NCBI RefSeq assembly: GCF_963678635.1
Contig: NW_026971092.1
Location: forward strand, 1 to 61,498
Origin: Symsagittifera roscoffensis
Lineage: Eukaryota > Xenacoelomorpha > Acoela > Convolutidae
Reading direction: 5' to 3'
DNA length: 61,498 nucleotides
This document shows positions 32,255-44,195 of this stretch, piece by piece. Under the pieces are notes generated by a model. It searched no databases. It was not told the DNA's origin and worked only from the letters and a program-made list of their open reading frames with translations. The number at the start of each line of letters is the position of its first letter. Within the stretch, counting starts at the first letter, position 1. A program made the position numbers and the translations under genes.

Positions 32255-32527
32255 GAGCCTCCGTTTGTGTTTAAACACGTGGCGGAAGATGGGAATGTGA
32301 AGTACAGTGGATACTGTGTGGACTTGTTTGACCTCATAGTGGACAAGGTGAATGAAGAGCGACTGCAGAGCAGAGGTCAGCTGCACCCAGTGCAATACAG
32401 CATGTACGATGTGGCCGAGTACGGAAAGAAGGAGAAGCAGGATGGCGAGGATGAGAGCGAGGACGAGAAGGAGGGGGAGGAAGAAGGGGACATGTGGACT
32501 GGAGCAGTGGGGGAGGTGTTGTACGAT
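32255..32527 (+). CDS. Ionotropic glutamate receptor exon (ligand-binding lobe S1)
   Basis: This 273-bp, 91-codon exon has acceptor catttgctgttcag ending at 32254 and donor gtaaga at 32528, phase 0 at both ends. It encodes the start of S1: EPPFVFKH, then KYSGYCVDLFDLIVDKVN (family pattern E-P-F/P, then G-Y-C-I/V-D-L), then YGKKE and WTGAVGEVLYD (family pattern G-x-W-x-G-M/A-V-x-E-L). An unusual acidic insert of about 20 residues (ESEDEKEGEEEG and flanks) sits in the loop before WTG. The next exon, expected to hold the agonist-binding PLT/R residues and pore, was not found downstream, so the gene may be truncated here or have a very long intron. The subfamily (AMPA, kainate or NMDA type) cannot be assigned. 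Confidence 0.85.
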
Positions 32528-32529
32528 GT

Positions 32530-32754
32530 AAGATAGAGAGTAGTTAGGGAACTGCCAGTCGAATTATCTTAGGTCGCAGTTTTTACGTTATGTTTTGACC
32601 AGCTCGACCAAAGTCTTTTATGTTTCAACCTCTGCTACCAAAAATGTCCGCGTTTCAACGGCGTGACCAAAAACTTCATTTTCGGCCAAGTACAGCCACA
32701 ACAGGTTTGACCAGAAAAAAAGCAATCATAATAGTCACAGGTACAGTGATATGT
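32530..32754. other. Non-coding stretch after iGluR exon
   Basis: This is probably intron sequence of the iGluR gene. A loose repeat of gaccaaa/tgttt elements (32590-32715) is visible and nothing else. Confidence 0.4.
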
Positions 32755-35700
32755 CGTTTTATGTTTTTCAGCTAGATTGCTTTTTTTTTGAGTTTGTTAC
32801 CATTATTAAAATTTTAATTCATGACTTTAATCAGGTCCACTTTTTCTTTATACAGCGGGAGCATTAAAGTCTCATTATTTCGAACTTTTGGTCACCGGTT
32901 AAAAACTACCCTCGGTTGATTTTTTCATTTAAGGATACTTGTTTGCACAAATTTTTAAACAGAAATTTCAAAAGACTATCTGAAAATTTTTTGCCAATTT
33001 TGTGGGCGAAATTTGATTTAATGTGATTACGTCGTTTCACTTTTTTCAACTAGATTGCTTTTTGTTTTGAGTTTGCTACCATTATTAAAATTTTAATTAG
33101 TGACTTTAATCAGGTTCACTTTTTCTCTATACAGCGGGAGCATTAAAGTATTGTACTTTCTAAGTCTTGGTTACCGGTTAACAACTACCCTCGTTTGATA
33201 TTTTCATTTAAGGATACTTGTTTGCACAAATTTTTAAACAGAAATTTCAAAAGACTATTTGAAAATTTTTTGCCAAATTGTGGGCGAAATTTGACATAAT
33301 GTGATTACGTCGTTTCTCTTTTTTGAACTAGATTGCTTTTTTGTTTTGAGTTTGCTACCCTTATTAAAATAATATTTAATGATTTGAATCATGCCCACCT
33401 TTTTTCTATACCGCGGGAGCATTAAAGTCTCAAAGGGTTGGAATTTTTGGTTACCGGTTAACAACTATCCTCGGTTGAGATTTTCGTTTGAGGATACTTG
33501 TTTGCACAAATTTTTTAACTGAAATTTCAGAAGACAATTTGAAAACTTTTCAAAATTTTTCTGGGCGAAATTTGACATAATGTGATTACGTCGTTTCACT
33601 TTTTTTCAACTAGATTGCTTTTTGTTTTTGAGTTTGCTACCATTATTAAAATTTTAATTAGTGACTTTAATCAGGTTCAATTTTTCTCTATACAGCGGGA
33701 GCATTAAAGTATCGTACTTTCTAAGTCTTGATTACCGATTAACAACTACCCTCGTTTGATATTTTCATTTAAGGATACTTGTTTGCACAAATTTTTAAAC
33801 AGAAATTTCGAGAGACTATTTGAAAATTTTTTGCCAATTTTGTGGGCGAAATTTGACATAATGTGATTACGTCGTTTCACTTTTTTTCAACTAGATTGCT
33901 TTTTGGTTTTTAGTTTGCTACCATTATTACAATTTTAGTTAGTGACTTTAATCAGGTTCAATTTTTCTCTATACAGCGGGAGCATTAAAGTATCGTACTT
34001 TCTAAGTCTTGATTACCGATTAACAACTACCCTCGTTTGATATTTTCATTTAAGGATACTTGTTTGCACAAATTTTTAAACAGAAATTTCGAGAGACTAT
34101 TTGAAAATTTTTTGCCAATTTTGTGGGCGAAATTTGACATAATGTGATTACGTCGTTTCACTTTTTTGAACTAGATTGCTTTTTTGTTTTGAGTTTGCTA
34201 CCCTTATTAAAATAATATTTAATGATTTTAATCATGCCCACCTTTTTTCTATACCGCTGGAGCATTAAAGTCTCAAAGTTTTGAACTTTTGGTTACCGGT
34301 TAACAACTAACCTAGGTTGAGATTTTTGTTTGAGGATACTTGTTTGCACAAATTTGTAAAGTGAATTTTCAAAGGACAATTTGAAAACTTTTTGACTATT
34401 TTCTGGGCGAAAATTGACATAATGTAATTTAGACGTTTTATTTTTTTTTTTTCAACTAGATTGCTTTTTGGTTTTGAGTTTGCTACCATTAATAAAATAT
34501 TAATTAGTGACTTTAATCAGGTTCACTTTCTCTCTATACAGCGGGAGCATTAAAGTCTCATAATTTCGAAGTCTTGGTTACCGGCTAACAACAACCCTCG
34601 GTTCACATTTTCATTTAAGGATACATGTTTGCACCAATTTTTAAAAAGAAATTTCAAAAGACTATTTGAAAATTTTTTGCCAATTTTGTGGGTGAAATTT
34701 GACATAATGTGATTACGTCGTTTCGCTTTTTTGAACTAGATTGCTTCTTTGTTTTGAGTTTGCTACCCTTATTAAAATAATATTTATGATTTCAATCAGG
34801 CCCACCTTTTTTCTATACCGCGAGAGCATTAAAATCTCATAGTTTTGAACTTTTGGTTACCGGTTAACTACTATCCTTGGTTGAGATTTTTGTTTGAGGA
34901 TACTTGTTTGCACAAATTTTTAAACAGAAATTTCAGAAGACAATTTGAAGATTTTTGACAACTTTCTGGGCGAAATTTGACATGATGTAATTTAAACGTT
35001 TTATTTTTTTTAAAAACTAGATTGCTTTTTGGTTTTGAGTTTGTTACCATTATTAAAATTTTATTTAGTGACTTTAATCATGTTCACTGTTTCTCTATAC
35101 AGCGGGAGCATTAAATCTGAAATTTCGAAGTCTTGGTTACCGGTTAACAACTACCCTCGGTTGATATTTTCATTTAAGGATACTTGTTTGCACAAAGTTT
35201 TCAACAGAACTTTCAAAAGACTAATTGAATGTTTTTTGCTATTTTTGTGGGCGAAATTTGACATAATGTGATTGGGTCATTTCACTTTTTTTCAACTAGA
35301 TTGCTTTTTTGTTTTGAGTTTGCTACCATTATTAAAATAATAATTAAAGATTTTAATCAGGCCCACCTTTTTTCTATACCGCGGGAGCATTAAAGTCTCA
35401 TAGTTTCGAAATTTTGGTTGCCGGTTAACAGCTATCCTCGGTTGAGATTTTCGTTTGAGGATACTTGTTTGCACACATTTTTTAACGGAAATTTCGAAAG
35501 ACAATTTGAAAACTTTTTGACAATTTTTTGGGCGAAATTTGACACAATGTGATTGAAACGTTTTTTTTCAACTAGATTGCATTTTGGTTTTGTGCTTGCT
35601 ACCATTAATAGAATATTAATTGTTGATTTAAATCAGGTCCACTTTTTTTTTATACCGCGGGAGCATTAAAGTCTCATAGTTTCGAACTTTTGTTTAACGG

Positions 35701-36420
35701 CTACCAACTATCCTCGGTTGATGTTTTCATTTGAGTCTACTTGTTTGCACAAATTTTTTAACGGAAATTTCAAAAGACTATTTGAAAATTTTTTAATAAT
35801 TTTTTGGGCGAAATTTGACATAATGTGATTAAAACATTTTATTTTTTTTCAACTAGGTTGCTTTTTGGTTTTGTGTTTGCTACCATTATTAGAAAATTAA
35901 AAGATGATTTTAATCAGGTCTCCTTTTTTATATACCTCGAGCATTAAAGTCTAAGAGTTTCGAACTTTTGGTTACCGGCTACCAACTACCCTCGGTTGAT
36001 ATTTTCATTTTAGGATACTTGTTTGCACAGAGTTTTAAGCTGAAATTTCGAAAGAATATTTGAAAATTTTGACAATTTCGTTGGCGATATTTGACTTAAT
36101 GTGATTGAGTTGTTTTTTTTTTCAACTAGATTGCTTTTTTCTTTTGAGTTTGCTGCCATTAATAATTAGTAATCCTTGATATTGATCAGGTCCAGTTTTT
36201 TCTGTACCGCGTGAGCCTTAAAGTCTTATGGCTTCAAGTTTTTGGTTACCGGTTAACAACTACACTTGGTTGAGATTTTTAATTAAGGATACTTGTTAGA
36301 ATATTTTTGACAACTTCATTTATAGAAGAATATTTGAAACCTTTTTGACAACTTTGTAGGCGAAATTTGACCCAATGTGATTTTCCACAGTTTTGTGGGC
36401 GAAACTTAATCTAATGTGAC
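32755..36420. repeat. Satellite 1: unit about 280 bp, 13 copies
   Basis: The marker ctagattgcttttt recurs at about 32773, 33051, 33329, 33611, 33892, 34172, 34457, 34737, 35018, 35297, 35573, 35853 and 36127, a steady 274-285 bp. Other fixed parts are gcgggagcattaaagt and aggatacttgtttgcacaaattt. Two unit types can be told apart, one with gtgactttaatcaggttca and one with aatgattttaatcatgccca. They alternate in part, and the copies starting about 33611 and 33892 are nearly identical, so a higher-order pattern exists. Units decay at the right edge. All ORFs inside are accidental. Confidence 0.93.
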
Positions 36421-36639
36421 TCAATGTGGTTGAGTCAATTTAATCGTATCTTTCGGTTCAGTTTAACTTTATGATTTAAATTCGAGTTCAACCAAAGGAC
36501 CTGCGTCTCTAAAGGTCTTTTTATATATGTCCATATCCAACGTTCAGATGCAAAACGCATTGCCATATGTTGAGCATTACCAAAATGCTCATGCAGTTTG
36601 CTGCAAAACGGATTACCTTGTTTTATCATAAAAACTTGA

Positions 36640-37020
36640 AAAGTGTCATTGCGAGGCAAAACTGTGCAGCTGTGAATTTTAAGCGGAATCCGCAACATGT
36701 CAAAATCAGATTTGTTGCGGAATGCGCTACATTGCGACTTTTCTTTCATCTTCTCTGCTGTTTTGGATTCCACAAACAAATACCTAAAACACTATACCAC
36801 TCATAATTGCTTCTAAAATTGGGGAATTTGCGGAATCAATAACTCTCTTTGAGGAATGAATCCAGAACAGTTTGTGGAATCCATAAACAAATGATAAAAC
36901 TTTTGTATGGCTAAATTGAGCTGTTGCGGAATCCACAACTGTAAGTGGAATCCGCAATTTGTAAGTGGAGTCCGCAAATTGTAAGTGAAATCCGCTGATT
37001 TTTTGCGGATTCCGTCTACA
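36640..37020. repeat. Dispersed GCGGAATCCGC-type palindromic motifs
   Basis: The motifs ttgcggaatcc, gtaagtggaatccgcaa and ttgcggattccg recur at least eight times in both orientations. The core is itself palindromic. It resembles a small foldback repeat similar in style to the GAGCGG arrays. No coding is supported. Confidence 0.5.
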
Positions 37021-37124
37021 TATAAGTTTATATGAAGTAAAGTTTTAATTCTTATCTTTTTTTTACAAGGTGTTCACCAGCAAGGTCAAACTCAATAACT
37101 ACGTTGATCAGCTACTGGTTGAAA

Positions 37125-37330
37125 AACCTGTCAATCTCAATTCCTGTCGCCAACTTCGATCTCAATTCCTGAGACCCAACTTCGATCTCAAATCCTGTCA
37201 AACATACCAAACTTCGATATCGATTCCTGTTAACGTAAAATTGATCTCAATTCGTTGCCATCAATCTCAATCCAATCTCAATTCCTGTCAACCCAATTTT
37301 GATCTCAATTCCTGCCATAAATCTCAATTT
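37125..37330. repeat. Short imperfect tandem repeat (gatctcaattcctgtc)
   Basis: About seven imperfect units near 30 bp share ttcgatctcaattcctgtc. The ORF at 37070-37435 across it (Ser/Asn/Gln-rich) is a by-product. Confidence 0.6.
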
Positions 37331-38332
37331 TTGCGAAATGAACAAATTGAAGTTTTAAATGAACTCGCATCCATATTCATCAGTTCATTTCAATCAAAGC
37401 AATTAAAAGAAAAAAAATTAGCTTTTTTTTTTTGAGTTTTTCAAATTGCTAACATATAGTTTGAACAAACAGTAACAATTTTAGGAATTTATTTTTATTT
37501 ATGAAATTAACATTTAATTCAGCTGTATTTTTTCAAGTTTTTTCTAAGTTTTCATCTTTAATGGAATTACTCAAATTAGTTTCTTTCAATAGAATATTTA
37601 CTCCCTATGAGCAAATTAATTTAAATTGATAGTTTACTCCCTATGGGTGTTTTTCAGGGCCGGCATAGTTTTCAGACTATAACACATACCGTATAAAACG
37701 AAAAGAATACGGCAAATTACAGTTTATCTAAAGAGCTCAAATAATAACAAACAGTCAAAGCATAAAACGGTAAACATTTCAAGTTGTTCATTCCAAGTCA
37801 TAAAAAAATCATGGGCAGACTCGGCCGTAAAATGTCTAATTATCTCTCGGTAGTTATTCTCGACCGCATATCTACCACGGCATGCGTTTATATGGCATCG
37901 GATTCTTCTTTGCACTTGAGAGATTTGATCAAACCGTCCAGCTTACATTCGTTTTTCGCTGGCAACAAATCCCATATTTTCTCAAACACAGAACAGAATC
38001 CCTAGATTGATGGCATCCAAAATGTTCTGAGGTTATACTGCACAAAAGTTTAGCACACTGTGTGGATGATAAACCAATGGTTTTTCTGGTTACTGGTGCA
38101 GCTGGAACCAATATAAAAGTTTACCCTTATTCTTTCCTCAGCAATCTTACGCATGTTTTAATTGCCGAAAACGTCGCAAAAGGCTAGTTGGATGAAGGAT
38201 ATCACTCAGATCGCAGCAGTTTTTATTCTAAAATTAAGCACAAGAGAACCAACCAAATTTGTTTTTGAAAAAAAAAACAAATTGAATTGAATTAAACAGC
38301 TAAACACCAAAAAATGTTCTTCAGCAAGCTCC
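37331..38332. other. AT-rich stretch, nothing recognised
   Basis: There are no repeats or coding that I can support. Several short overlapping ORFs occur on both strands (37724-38111) without family features. Confidence 0.4.
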
Positions 38333-38763
38333 GCCATGACAGAAGGCATTAGCAGGGTGACATTCGCGTTTTCGATGCAACTCATTCCAGCAAATGCCCG
38401 TTTCTTTGCGCAATCGAACTTCAAAAAGTCGACAAGAAAATTTTCTCCCGCGCGCAAGATAGTCGATCATAGCTAGAATCTTTGAATCATAAATTGAAAT
38501 ACGTTGTATAATTAGATTACGGTATTTTCTAAAACCGATAATAAGAAGAACCCGTTGCATACGAAAATTAAGGATGAATTGTCAGGATATCAGATGAAAA
38601 TGATGATTATGTACAGATTATCAGGATAGTTGGATGTGAGTAATTAGTAAATTAGTTACACATTTGGTTAGTTACATGTTTTTTACCGGTTTTACACCAT
38701 TTATGCATGGAGAAAAGTTTAAGGGGATGTCATTTTCTGGCAACTCAAATTATTCAATGCGAC

Positions 38764-39015
38764 TCAAAATAACTTCCTGCGGTTTTTTTCGGCCTGGGAC
38801 TCTGAGGCTTTTTGTTCCGGTCTAGGTTTCTCAGTTTCCTTAATCATGAATTTTATGAAATCGTCTGGCAGCAATTGTCCCACTCGTTTCCATGATTCGG
38901 ACTGTGACTCGTTTCTCAAGTCGGAGTAGTTAGCGTATAAACTGGTACTGCTTGATGGTCCATTACCCTTAGTATCATGAGGTTTGTCGACCAAACGATT
39001 TGTGCACTGGGACAC
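38764..39015 (-). pseudogene. Conserved C-terminal exon-like ORF, copy A
   Basis: This minus-strand frame of 83 codons ends LLPDDFIKFMIKETEKPRPE and SESQAEKNRRKLF before its stop. The matching frame in copy B (43502-43705) keeps the same end and stop with several substitutions and an internal deletion, so the reading frame survived divergence. The product is hydrophilic and basic at its end. I do not recognise it. Confidence 0.4.
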
Positions 39016-39467
39016 GAAAGGGTCGTTGCTGATTAGAAAACCTATTTTAAAACCCCAGCATAATCGAAAAAGACCAAGGAGTCCCTGTGCAGCCGCCTGG
39101 GGTTGAACGATAGCTTCTCCTTATTTTTGCATTCTGCTGATGAATTTTCTTATATTCCATGCTGCTGCATTTTCTTTTCTGTCTTCTGAGACGCTAAATC
39201 TGGCACTTCCCGGCAAATCAGATCAATCAATTTTTACGCACCAGTCGCTGATTATTGATAAAAAATGCAGCTTCCCATATGAGGCTGACGGCATCAATGA
39301 TTTGTACTTTCCTTTATGCGAAAGGTTCTACTTAGCACGCTGAGAGGGATAAAAGGCTCTGATGTGACTAAGCTGAGGAGCGGTTCATTGGTTGAAATAA
39401 AATGAGTATTGGTTCAAGAATTGACTAATGACCATTTCCTTGATGCACTACTACTGCATCACTGATA

Positions 39468-39525
39468 ACGACGGCTTCACTGATAAGAACTGCACTCTAG
39501 TTCCCCTTATCAGTGAAGCCGTCGT
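39468..39525. repeat. Perfect 20-bp stem-loop, copy A
   Basis: The left arm acgacggcttcactgataag (39468-39487) and the right arm (39506-39525) are exact complements around an 18-base loop. A smaller tgatgca/tgcatca hairpin sits just left of it. Copy B (44196-44262) keeps the structure with a few mismatches. Confidence 0.85.
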
Positions 39526-39775
39526 AATTAATTAACCGTATTATATTTAAGCCGTCAAAAACACATAGAAGCTACAGACATCTGCTGAAATGAGTAGAAA
39601 TTGTCGAAGCTGTTTCTTGGTGGACTCTCATCTTGATCCTGGTGTTTCGATTAAAATGGTGCTCATAACTTGAGTGCAATCTAATTATGATGGGAGCTTG
39701 GCCCCTAAACTGAAATCATTTCATCCTCTTTTTGTGTTTAATATTAGTGGCATCTCTGATTTTGCGTCCGAATCT

Positions 39776-40006
39776 AGTAGAAACTTACCGAATCAAGTAA
39801 AATATTGAATGCTGAAAGCTCATGTTCAGTGCCCTCCAGTTCTCCATCACCATTTGCAATGCCTTCTAACATCCATGTGTATATGTCACCACTCGCAGCA
39901 CCAGAGACAACATCATTTGTTCCTCCGACACCGGTAACCCCTTTGCGAGCAGCCCCGCGAACTTTCTCTTCGCCATTTCCGCCGACATTTGGGCAACCAC
40001 ATACCC
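39776..40006 (-). pseudogene. Exon-like segment with strong splice donor, copy A
   Basis: On the minus strand, a pyrimidine-rich stretch ending ttttgcag leads into a stop-free segment of about 75 codons that ends at cg followed by gtaagtttc, a near-ideal donor. One frame reads GVTGVGGTNDVVSGAASGD and GELEGTEHELSAF. Another begins GYVVAQMSAEMAKRKFAG but stops at GC-stop in both copies. Copy B keeps both borders. The frame is uncertain. Confidence 0.35.
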
Positions 40007-40074
40007 CTCTGCAAAATTTCCACTCAGGTTCTCGATGATACATCAGTGCCAGCCTTAGCAGTATCAACCATATC

Positions 40075-40490
40075 TAGCCTACCTGGAATTCTATATATCG
40101 GCATCATCGTATCCGAACTCTCCATGGTCATCGGCGTTTCCTCACTATCGAGAAATTGAAAGACAACCGCATGATCGTGAGAGGCGTACCTAAAATCCCA
40201 AGGAGCCACGAGCCGATGATCCCGCGAAATCATGAGACCACAGGAACGACCAGCCCACAGGAAGCCGCAAAAGGAATCATGTAGAGCCAAAGAATGTAGA
40301 CAAAACTGTGAGTTGAAAAAATAATTTCAAAAGCAAACACATTATACAAGCAGAAGAAAGTTTGGTAAAGTAAAGGTCGAAAAAGAATCATATTAACTTT
40401 AGCAACCTGGAAAATCTTCCACTCCGATAACCCGATGATAAACGAAACTCTCAAAGAAGTCATTTTACTGGCTGTCGAGAAGTCGAATGA
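40075..40490 (-). pseudogene. Membrane-protein exon-like segment, copy A
   Basis: The minus frame within 40230-40718 encodes two or three hydrophobic spans: IIGLSEWKIFQVAKVNMILF, then LLYQTFFCLYNVFAFEIIF, then FVYILWLYMIPFAASCGLVV. A following segment in a shifted frame reads HDHAVVFQFLDSEETPMTME and ends at ccag followed by gtaggc, a donor that would start a 70-bp intron closing at ttttgcag. Copy B keeps the spans and the donor. It looks like a fragment of a multi-pass receptor or transporter. Family not recognised. Confidence 0.4.
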
Positions 40491-40502
40491 CTGCACTGAT
40501 AA

Positions 40503-41050
40503 AATTACGGAATCTTGACCCACAAAGAACAATTGACTTTGTTCAGGGCCATTGTCACGTTTCTGTTCACATGCAGAGATATGCTCGCGAAAAAGGTCGT
40601 CTACACCGTACATGCTGTCGTCCAGGCGTTTATTTAACGTCAAAGAAAAAGCAAAGAAGACGATACCGTGGAGCTGAGCAGAGAAGAAGCAACCTTTTAG
40701 TACTTTTTGATAACTCAATTTGAAGACTCAATTTTATAGTGTCAACTTCTCGCGACTCCCCACAGAGTTCCAGTCTGGCTAGTGAAGGGTATGAAACTGT
40801 ACTATACGGAGGCCAGAAATCATTTGAAAAGGAGCAGTTTGAACTATGTTATTGAGCCGGCTTTTCGGGACACCAAATACCTCAACACTTTGTTTTGGAA
40901 CTAGGTGTTCCGGTTAGCTCCATTATACGAATAATTCAAACGCCAGGTAGATCAATAAAAAAATTTTTTTTGTTTTTTCCAGAAGGATTTTTTAAATCAA
41001 AATAGAAACTGACATAGAATTACATGTAATCATTTTCATTTTTCATAGAT
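40503..41050. other. Spacer between duplicated segment and coding-like island
   Basis: Holds the upstream, unduplicated part of the minus ORF 40230-40718 and AT-rich sequence. No other feature is seen. Confidence 0.35.
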
Positions 41051-41520
41051 TAGCATCATGAATCTGGAACAGCGGAAGCACTCTCTGTCAAGTAAGGTTG
41101 CCAGGCTGATTATTTGTCTACCAACCCTACGTTCGAGACGGAGAAGCTGAAGAAGAATTTGGACGGAAACAAGAACGGAGAAGTTCTGCTGGCAGTGCGA
41201 ACCGCGCAAGATTCTCAACATCACGTCTGCCAGCTGCAGCGCGCATAGGTATTCAATCAGCAGACGATGAGCTGTCGAGTAAATTTACAAACTTCTACTC
41301 AAAGCAGAAGTGGTCAACCCATGACATGAAGAAGGTGGTTGACCATGTGGCGAAGGCGCTCAAGGTTGGATCAAAAAGAAAGTTTCAGACCAATTGAGAA
41401 ATCCACAAGCCTAAACCATACCCCCAACGACATTGAGAGCTTTCCATATCCGGTTCAGGAACACTTTCAGAGTCGTGTCTTGACCCAGAGCTGGGTTGGC
41501 ATATGTGAGGTGAAATTTTC
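41051..41520 (+). pseudogene. GC-richer coding-like island, unrecognised
   Basis: The plus strand has long stop-free frames with ordinary composition. One runs 41120-41398 and reads GRKQERRSSAGSANRARF, then GIQSADDELSSKFTNFYSKQ, then MKKVVDHVAKALKVGSKRKF. Another ends YPVQEHFQSRVLTQSW (41339-41560). Upstream the sequence attttcatttttcatag could be a splice acceptor. The island stands out from the AT-rich flanks. It may be a decayed exon or retrogene. I recognise no domain. Confidence 0.35.
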
Positions 41521-41560
41521 CATCTTTGGAAGAAGTACTTATATTTATATCAACTCGATT

Positions 41561-42655
41561 ATTCTAACTTAATAAATATAATTTTTGAGTCAATAATTTG
41601 AATTTCTATTTTACTAGGTTTGATTGATTTGGAATCATTCAAGAAAGATGAAATGTTGTTGGAGTACCACGACAAAGTATTCTCAAACTACAATGCTGAC
41701 CAGTACTACCTCCAATTAGTGAATACATAGTAGAAGTTGCGGATCCTCCTAGGCGATTGATCGACACTTCAAATTAGGACTACCCATTTGCCTGGGTCGT
41801 TTAGCAAACCACGCCTCCCAGAAGAAAAACGAGGCCAGTGTGAAGATGATAGAAGTTGTAGAGTTGTGAAGTTAGGAGAGACATTGTACCTTTCGAGCAA
41901 CTGCGCTTTGACTATGGAGACAAGGCTGCTCAAGCAATGTTTGACGACATCAGTCAATTAAATGATTTTTGGGTTAAAAACTTTAAACTCGTTTTATCAG
42001 TTTTAACTTCGAATCAATTCAAAACTTATAACAGAAGTGCCATACTTTTAAATTTGATACTACGAGTTAAAGCAAAAAAAAACATTGTTAGTTTTTTTTA
42101 TTCCTGGGCTTTTCTTGAAATATTTATGCAATTAAAACTAATCGAAGTGTTTTGAGTTGACAGTTAAATTGCGGACGTGACTGTTTTTGACACAACTACA
42201 AAAATTCATGTGATTTTTCCCATGGCTTTTATTAATGAATTTTTAGAAAAACTAAATTTACATATCAAAATGGCTGTTTTCAACCAACTGTTTAATGTCT
42301 AAAAGGTTGTATCCACGAATTTAATGAGGTAAAGTTTTAAAATTTCTTCTTGGATTCCACTGACAATGGTTAAAGTTTGATCGTACTTTCTGCATTTGTT
42401 CAATCTCGCTATAGCCATTGCTCAAGCTGATTATCAAATTGCGGCTTTACAAATCAAAAGGCCGTTTCAATCAAAGAGTTCTTCAAGTTCAAAGAGTTCT
42501 TCAAGCTCTAAAAAGGTATATCCACGAATTTGGTGAATAATGATTCAAGATTTGTTCGTAGATTTCACTGACATTGGTTAAGTATTTGTTTAGAATTTCT
42601 GCAATCGTTTGTTCTAGCTAGCCATTTTTCAAGCTGATTTTTGCTGGTATCTCAC
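41561..42655. other. AT-rich stretch, nothing recognised
   Basis: Two short near-repeats share caagctgatt and a ggtatatccacgaattt phrase (about 42300 and 42510), suggesting an old local duplication of roughly 200 bp. No gene is supported. Confidence 0.4.
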
Positions 42656-42774
42656 TTAAAATCTGCGAAATCCGGTTACAATCTGTGAAATCACTAAAAA
42701 TAAATTGTCGCGCTCGAATACAAGTGAATTATTAGTGAATATTAAGTGAGATCTTTTAAAACAGCTACTCGGGT

Positions 42775-42920
42775 CCCCCTTACCTTTCCAGAGGTGAGAA
42801 TTAAGCGGCATTATGCCGAGGGTATCATCTGGGAGCCACCCAGATTCATTGTCGCCCGTAAATGGGAGAATAATGATAGTTAGGTCCACGAAAGATATAG
42901 TCTGATCCCGCAAAAACATG
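42775..42920 (-). pseudogene. Exon-like minus-strand segment with canonical donor
   Basis: On the minus strand, after gtttttgcgggatcag, the frame reads FVDLTIIILPFTGDNESGW and LPDDTLGIMPLNSHLWK and ends at gaaag followed by gtaaggggg, a good splice donor. The composition and GC content differ from the flanks. It looks like a single internal exon of about 45 codons. The family is not recognised. Confidence 0.35.
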
Positions 42921-43501
42921 TAAGCAAACAAAGCTAATCAGAATTATTTCCATTATAAGACCTAAAATAAAACGCGTTGTTGTTGCGCAATACGCTCACA
43001 ACTAACACAAAGCACAGTGTGACCTTGTAGTGATCTTAATTTTCAAAGACCGAACTTTCATGCTTGTAACCATAACAGAAGGCATTATCAGGGTGACATC
43101 CGCGTTTTCGATGCAACTCATTCCAGCAAATGCTCGTTTCTTCGCGCAATCGAATTTCAAAAGGTCGACACGAAACTATTCTCCGGCGCGCAAGAAAGTC
43201 GATCATAGCTATAAACATATAATCACAAATTAGAATACGTTGTATCAATAGAATACGGTATTTTCTAAAACCGATTTAATTGGGAACCAGTTGCATCCGG
43301 AAATGTAGTATGAATTGTCAGGATATGAAATGAAATTGATGATCATGTACAGATTATCAGGGTAAATCCTTGTGAGTAATAAGTGAATTAGTTACACATT
43401 TGATTAGTTACATGTTTTTTTTACCAGTATTACACCATTTAAGCATGGTGAAAACTTTAAGGGAATGTCATTTTCTGGCGACTCAAAATAATCAATGCGA
43501 C

Positions 43502-43705
43502 TCAAAATAACTTCCTGCGGTTTTTTTTGGCCTGGGACTCTGAGGTTTTTTGTTCCGGTCTAGGTTTCTCAGCATCCTTATTCATGAATTTTATGAAATC
43601 GTCTGGTAGTAATTCTCCCACTCGTTTCCTTGATTGGGATTGTGACTCGTTTGTGATACTGCCTGATAGTCCATTACCCTCAGTATCCTGAGGTTTGTCG
43701 ACCAA
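43502..43705 (-). pseudogene. Conserved C-terminal exon-like ORF, copy B
   Basis: The minus-strand frame of 67 codons ends LLPDDFIKFMNKDAEKPRPE and SESQAKKNRRKLF, matching copy A at 38764-39015. It has lost about 16 residues in the middle without losing frame, and has several conservative changes. Confidence 0.4.
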
Positions 43706-44195
43706 ACGAACTGTGCACTGGGATACGAAAGGTTCGTTGATGATTACAATCCCAATTTTAAAATCCCAGCATAATCGAAAAAGACCATGGAGTCCCTGTG
43801 CATCCGTCTGGGGTTGAACGATAGCTTCTCCTCACTTTCGCCCTCTGCTGATGACACAAGCATCAGTATTCGTGGAATTTTCTTATATTCCATGCTGCTG
43901 AATTTTTTTCTAACTTCTGAGACGCTGAATACGGCACTTCCCGGCAAATCAGATCATTCAATTTTTACGCACCAGTCGCTGATTATTGATAAAATACAGC
44001 ACCTTCCCAGATGAGAGCGACAGCATCGATGATTTGTACATTCCTTTACGCGAAAGGTTCTATTTATCATGATGAGAAGGATAAAAGACTCTGATATGAC
44101 CAAGCTGAGGAGCGGTTCATTTGTTGAAATGAAATGAGTATTGGTTCAAAAAAAGACTAATGACCAATTCCCTGATGCACTACTACTGCGTCACT

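Larger units (their letters stand above)
38333..40502. repeat. 2.2-kb duplicated segment, copy A
   Basis: It is collinear with copy B at 43069-45252 (offset about 4,740 bp), starting at cagaaggcattagcagggtga and ending at gactgcactgataaa. The copies are highly similar by eye with small indels. Minus-strand exon-like pieces, two splice-like borders and a 20-bp hairpin are shared. It is therefore an old duplication of a gene segment or a low-copy mobile element. Confidence 0.9.

Noticed and set aside
36435-36779. Minus-strand ORF of 114 codons as a gene
   Set aside because: It overlaps palindromic GCGGAATCCGC repeats and has no recognisable feature.
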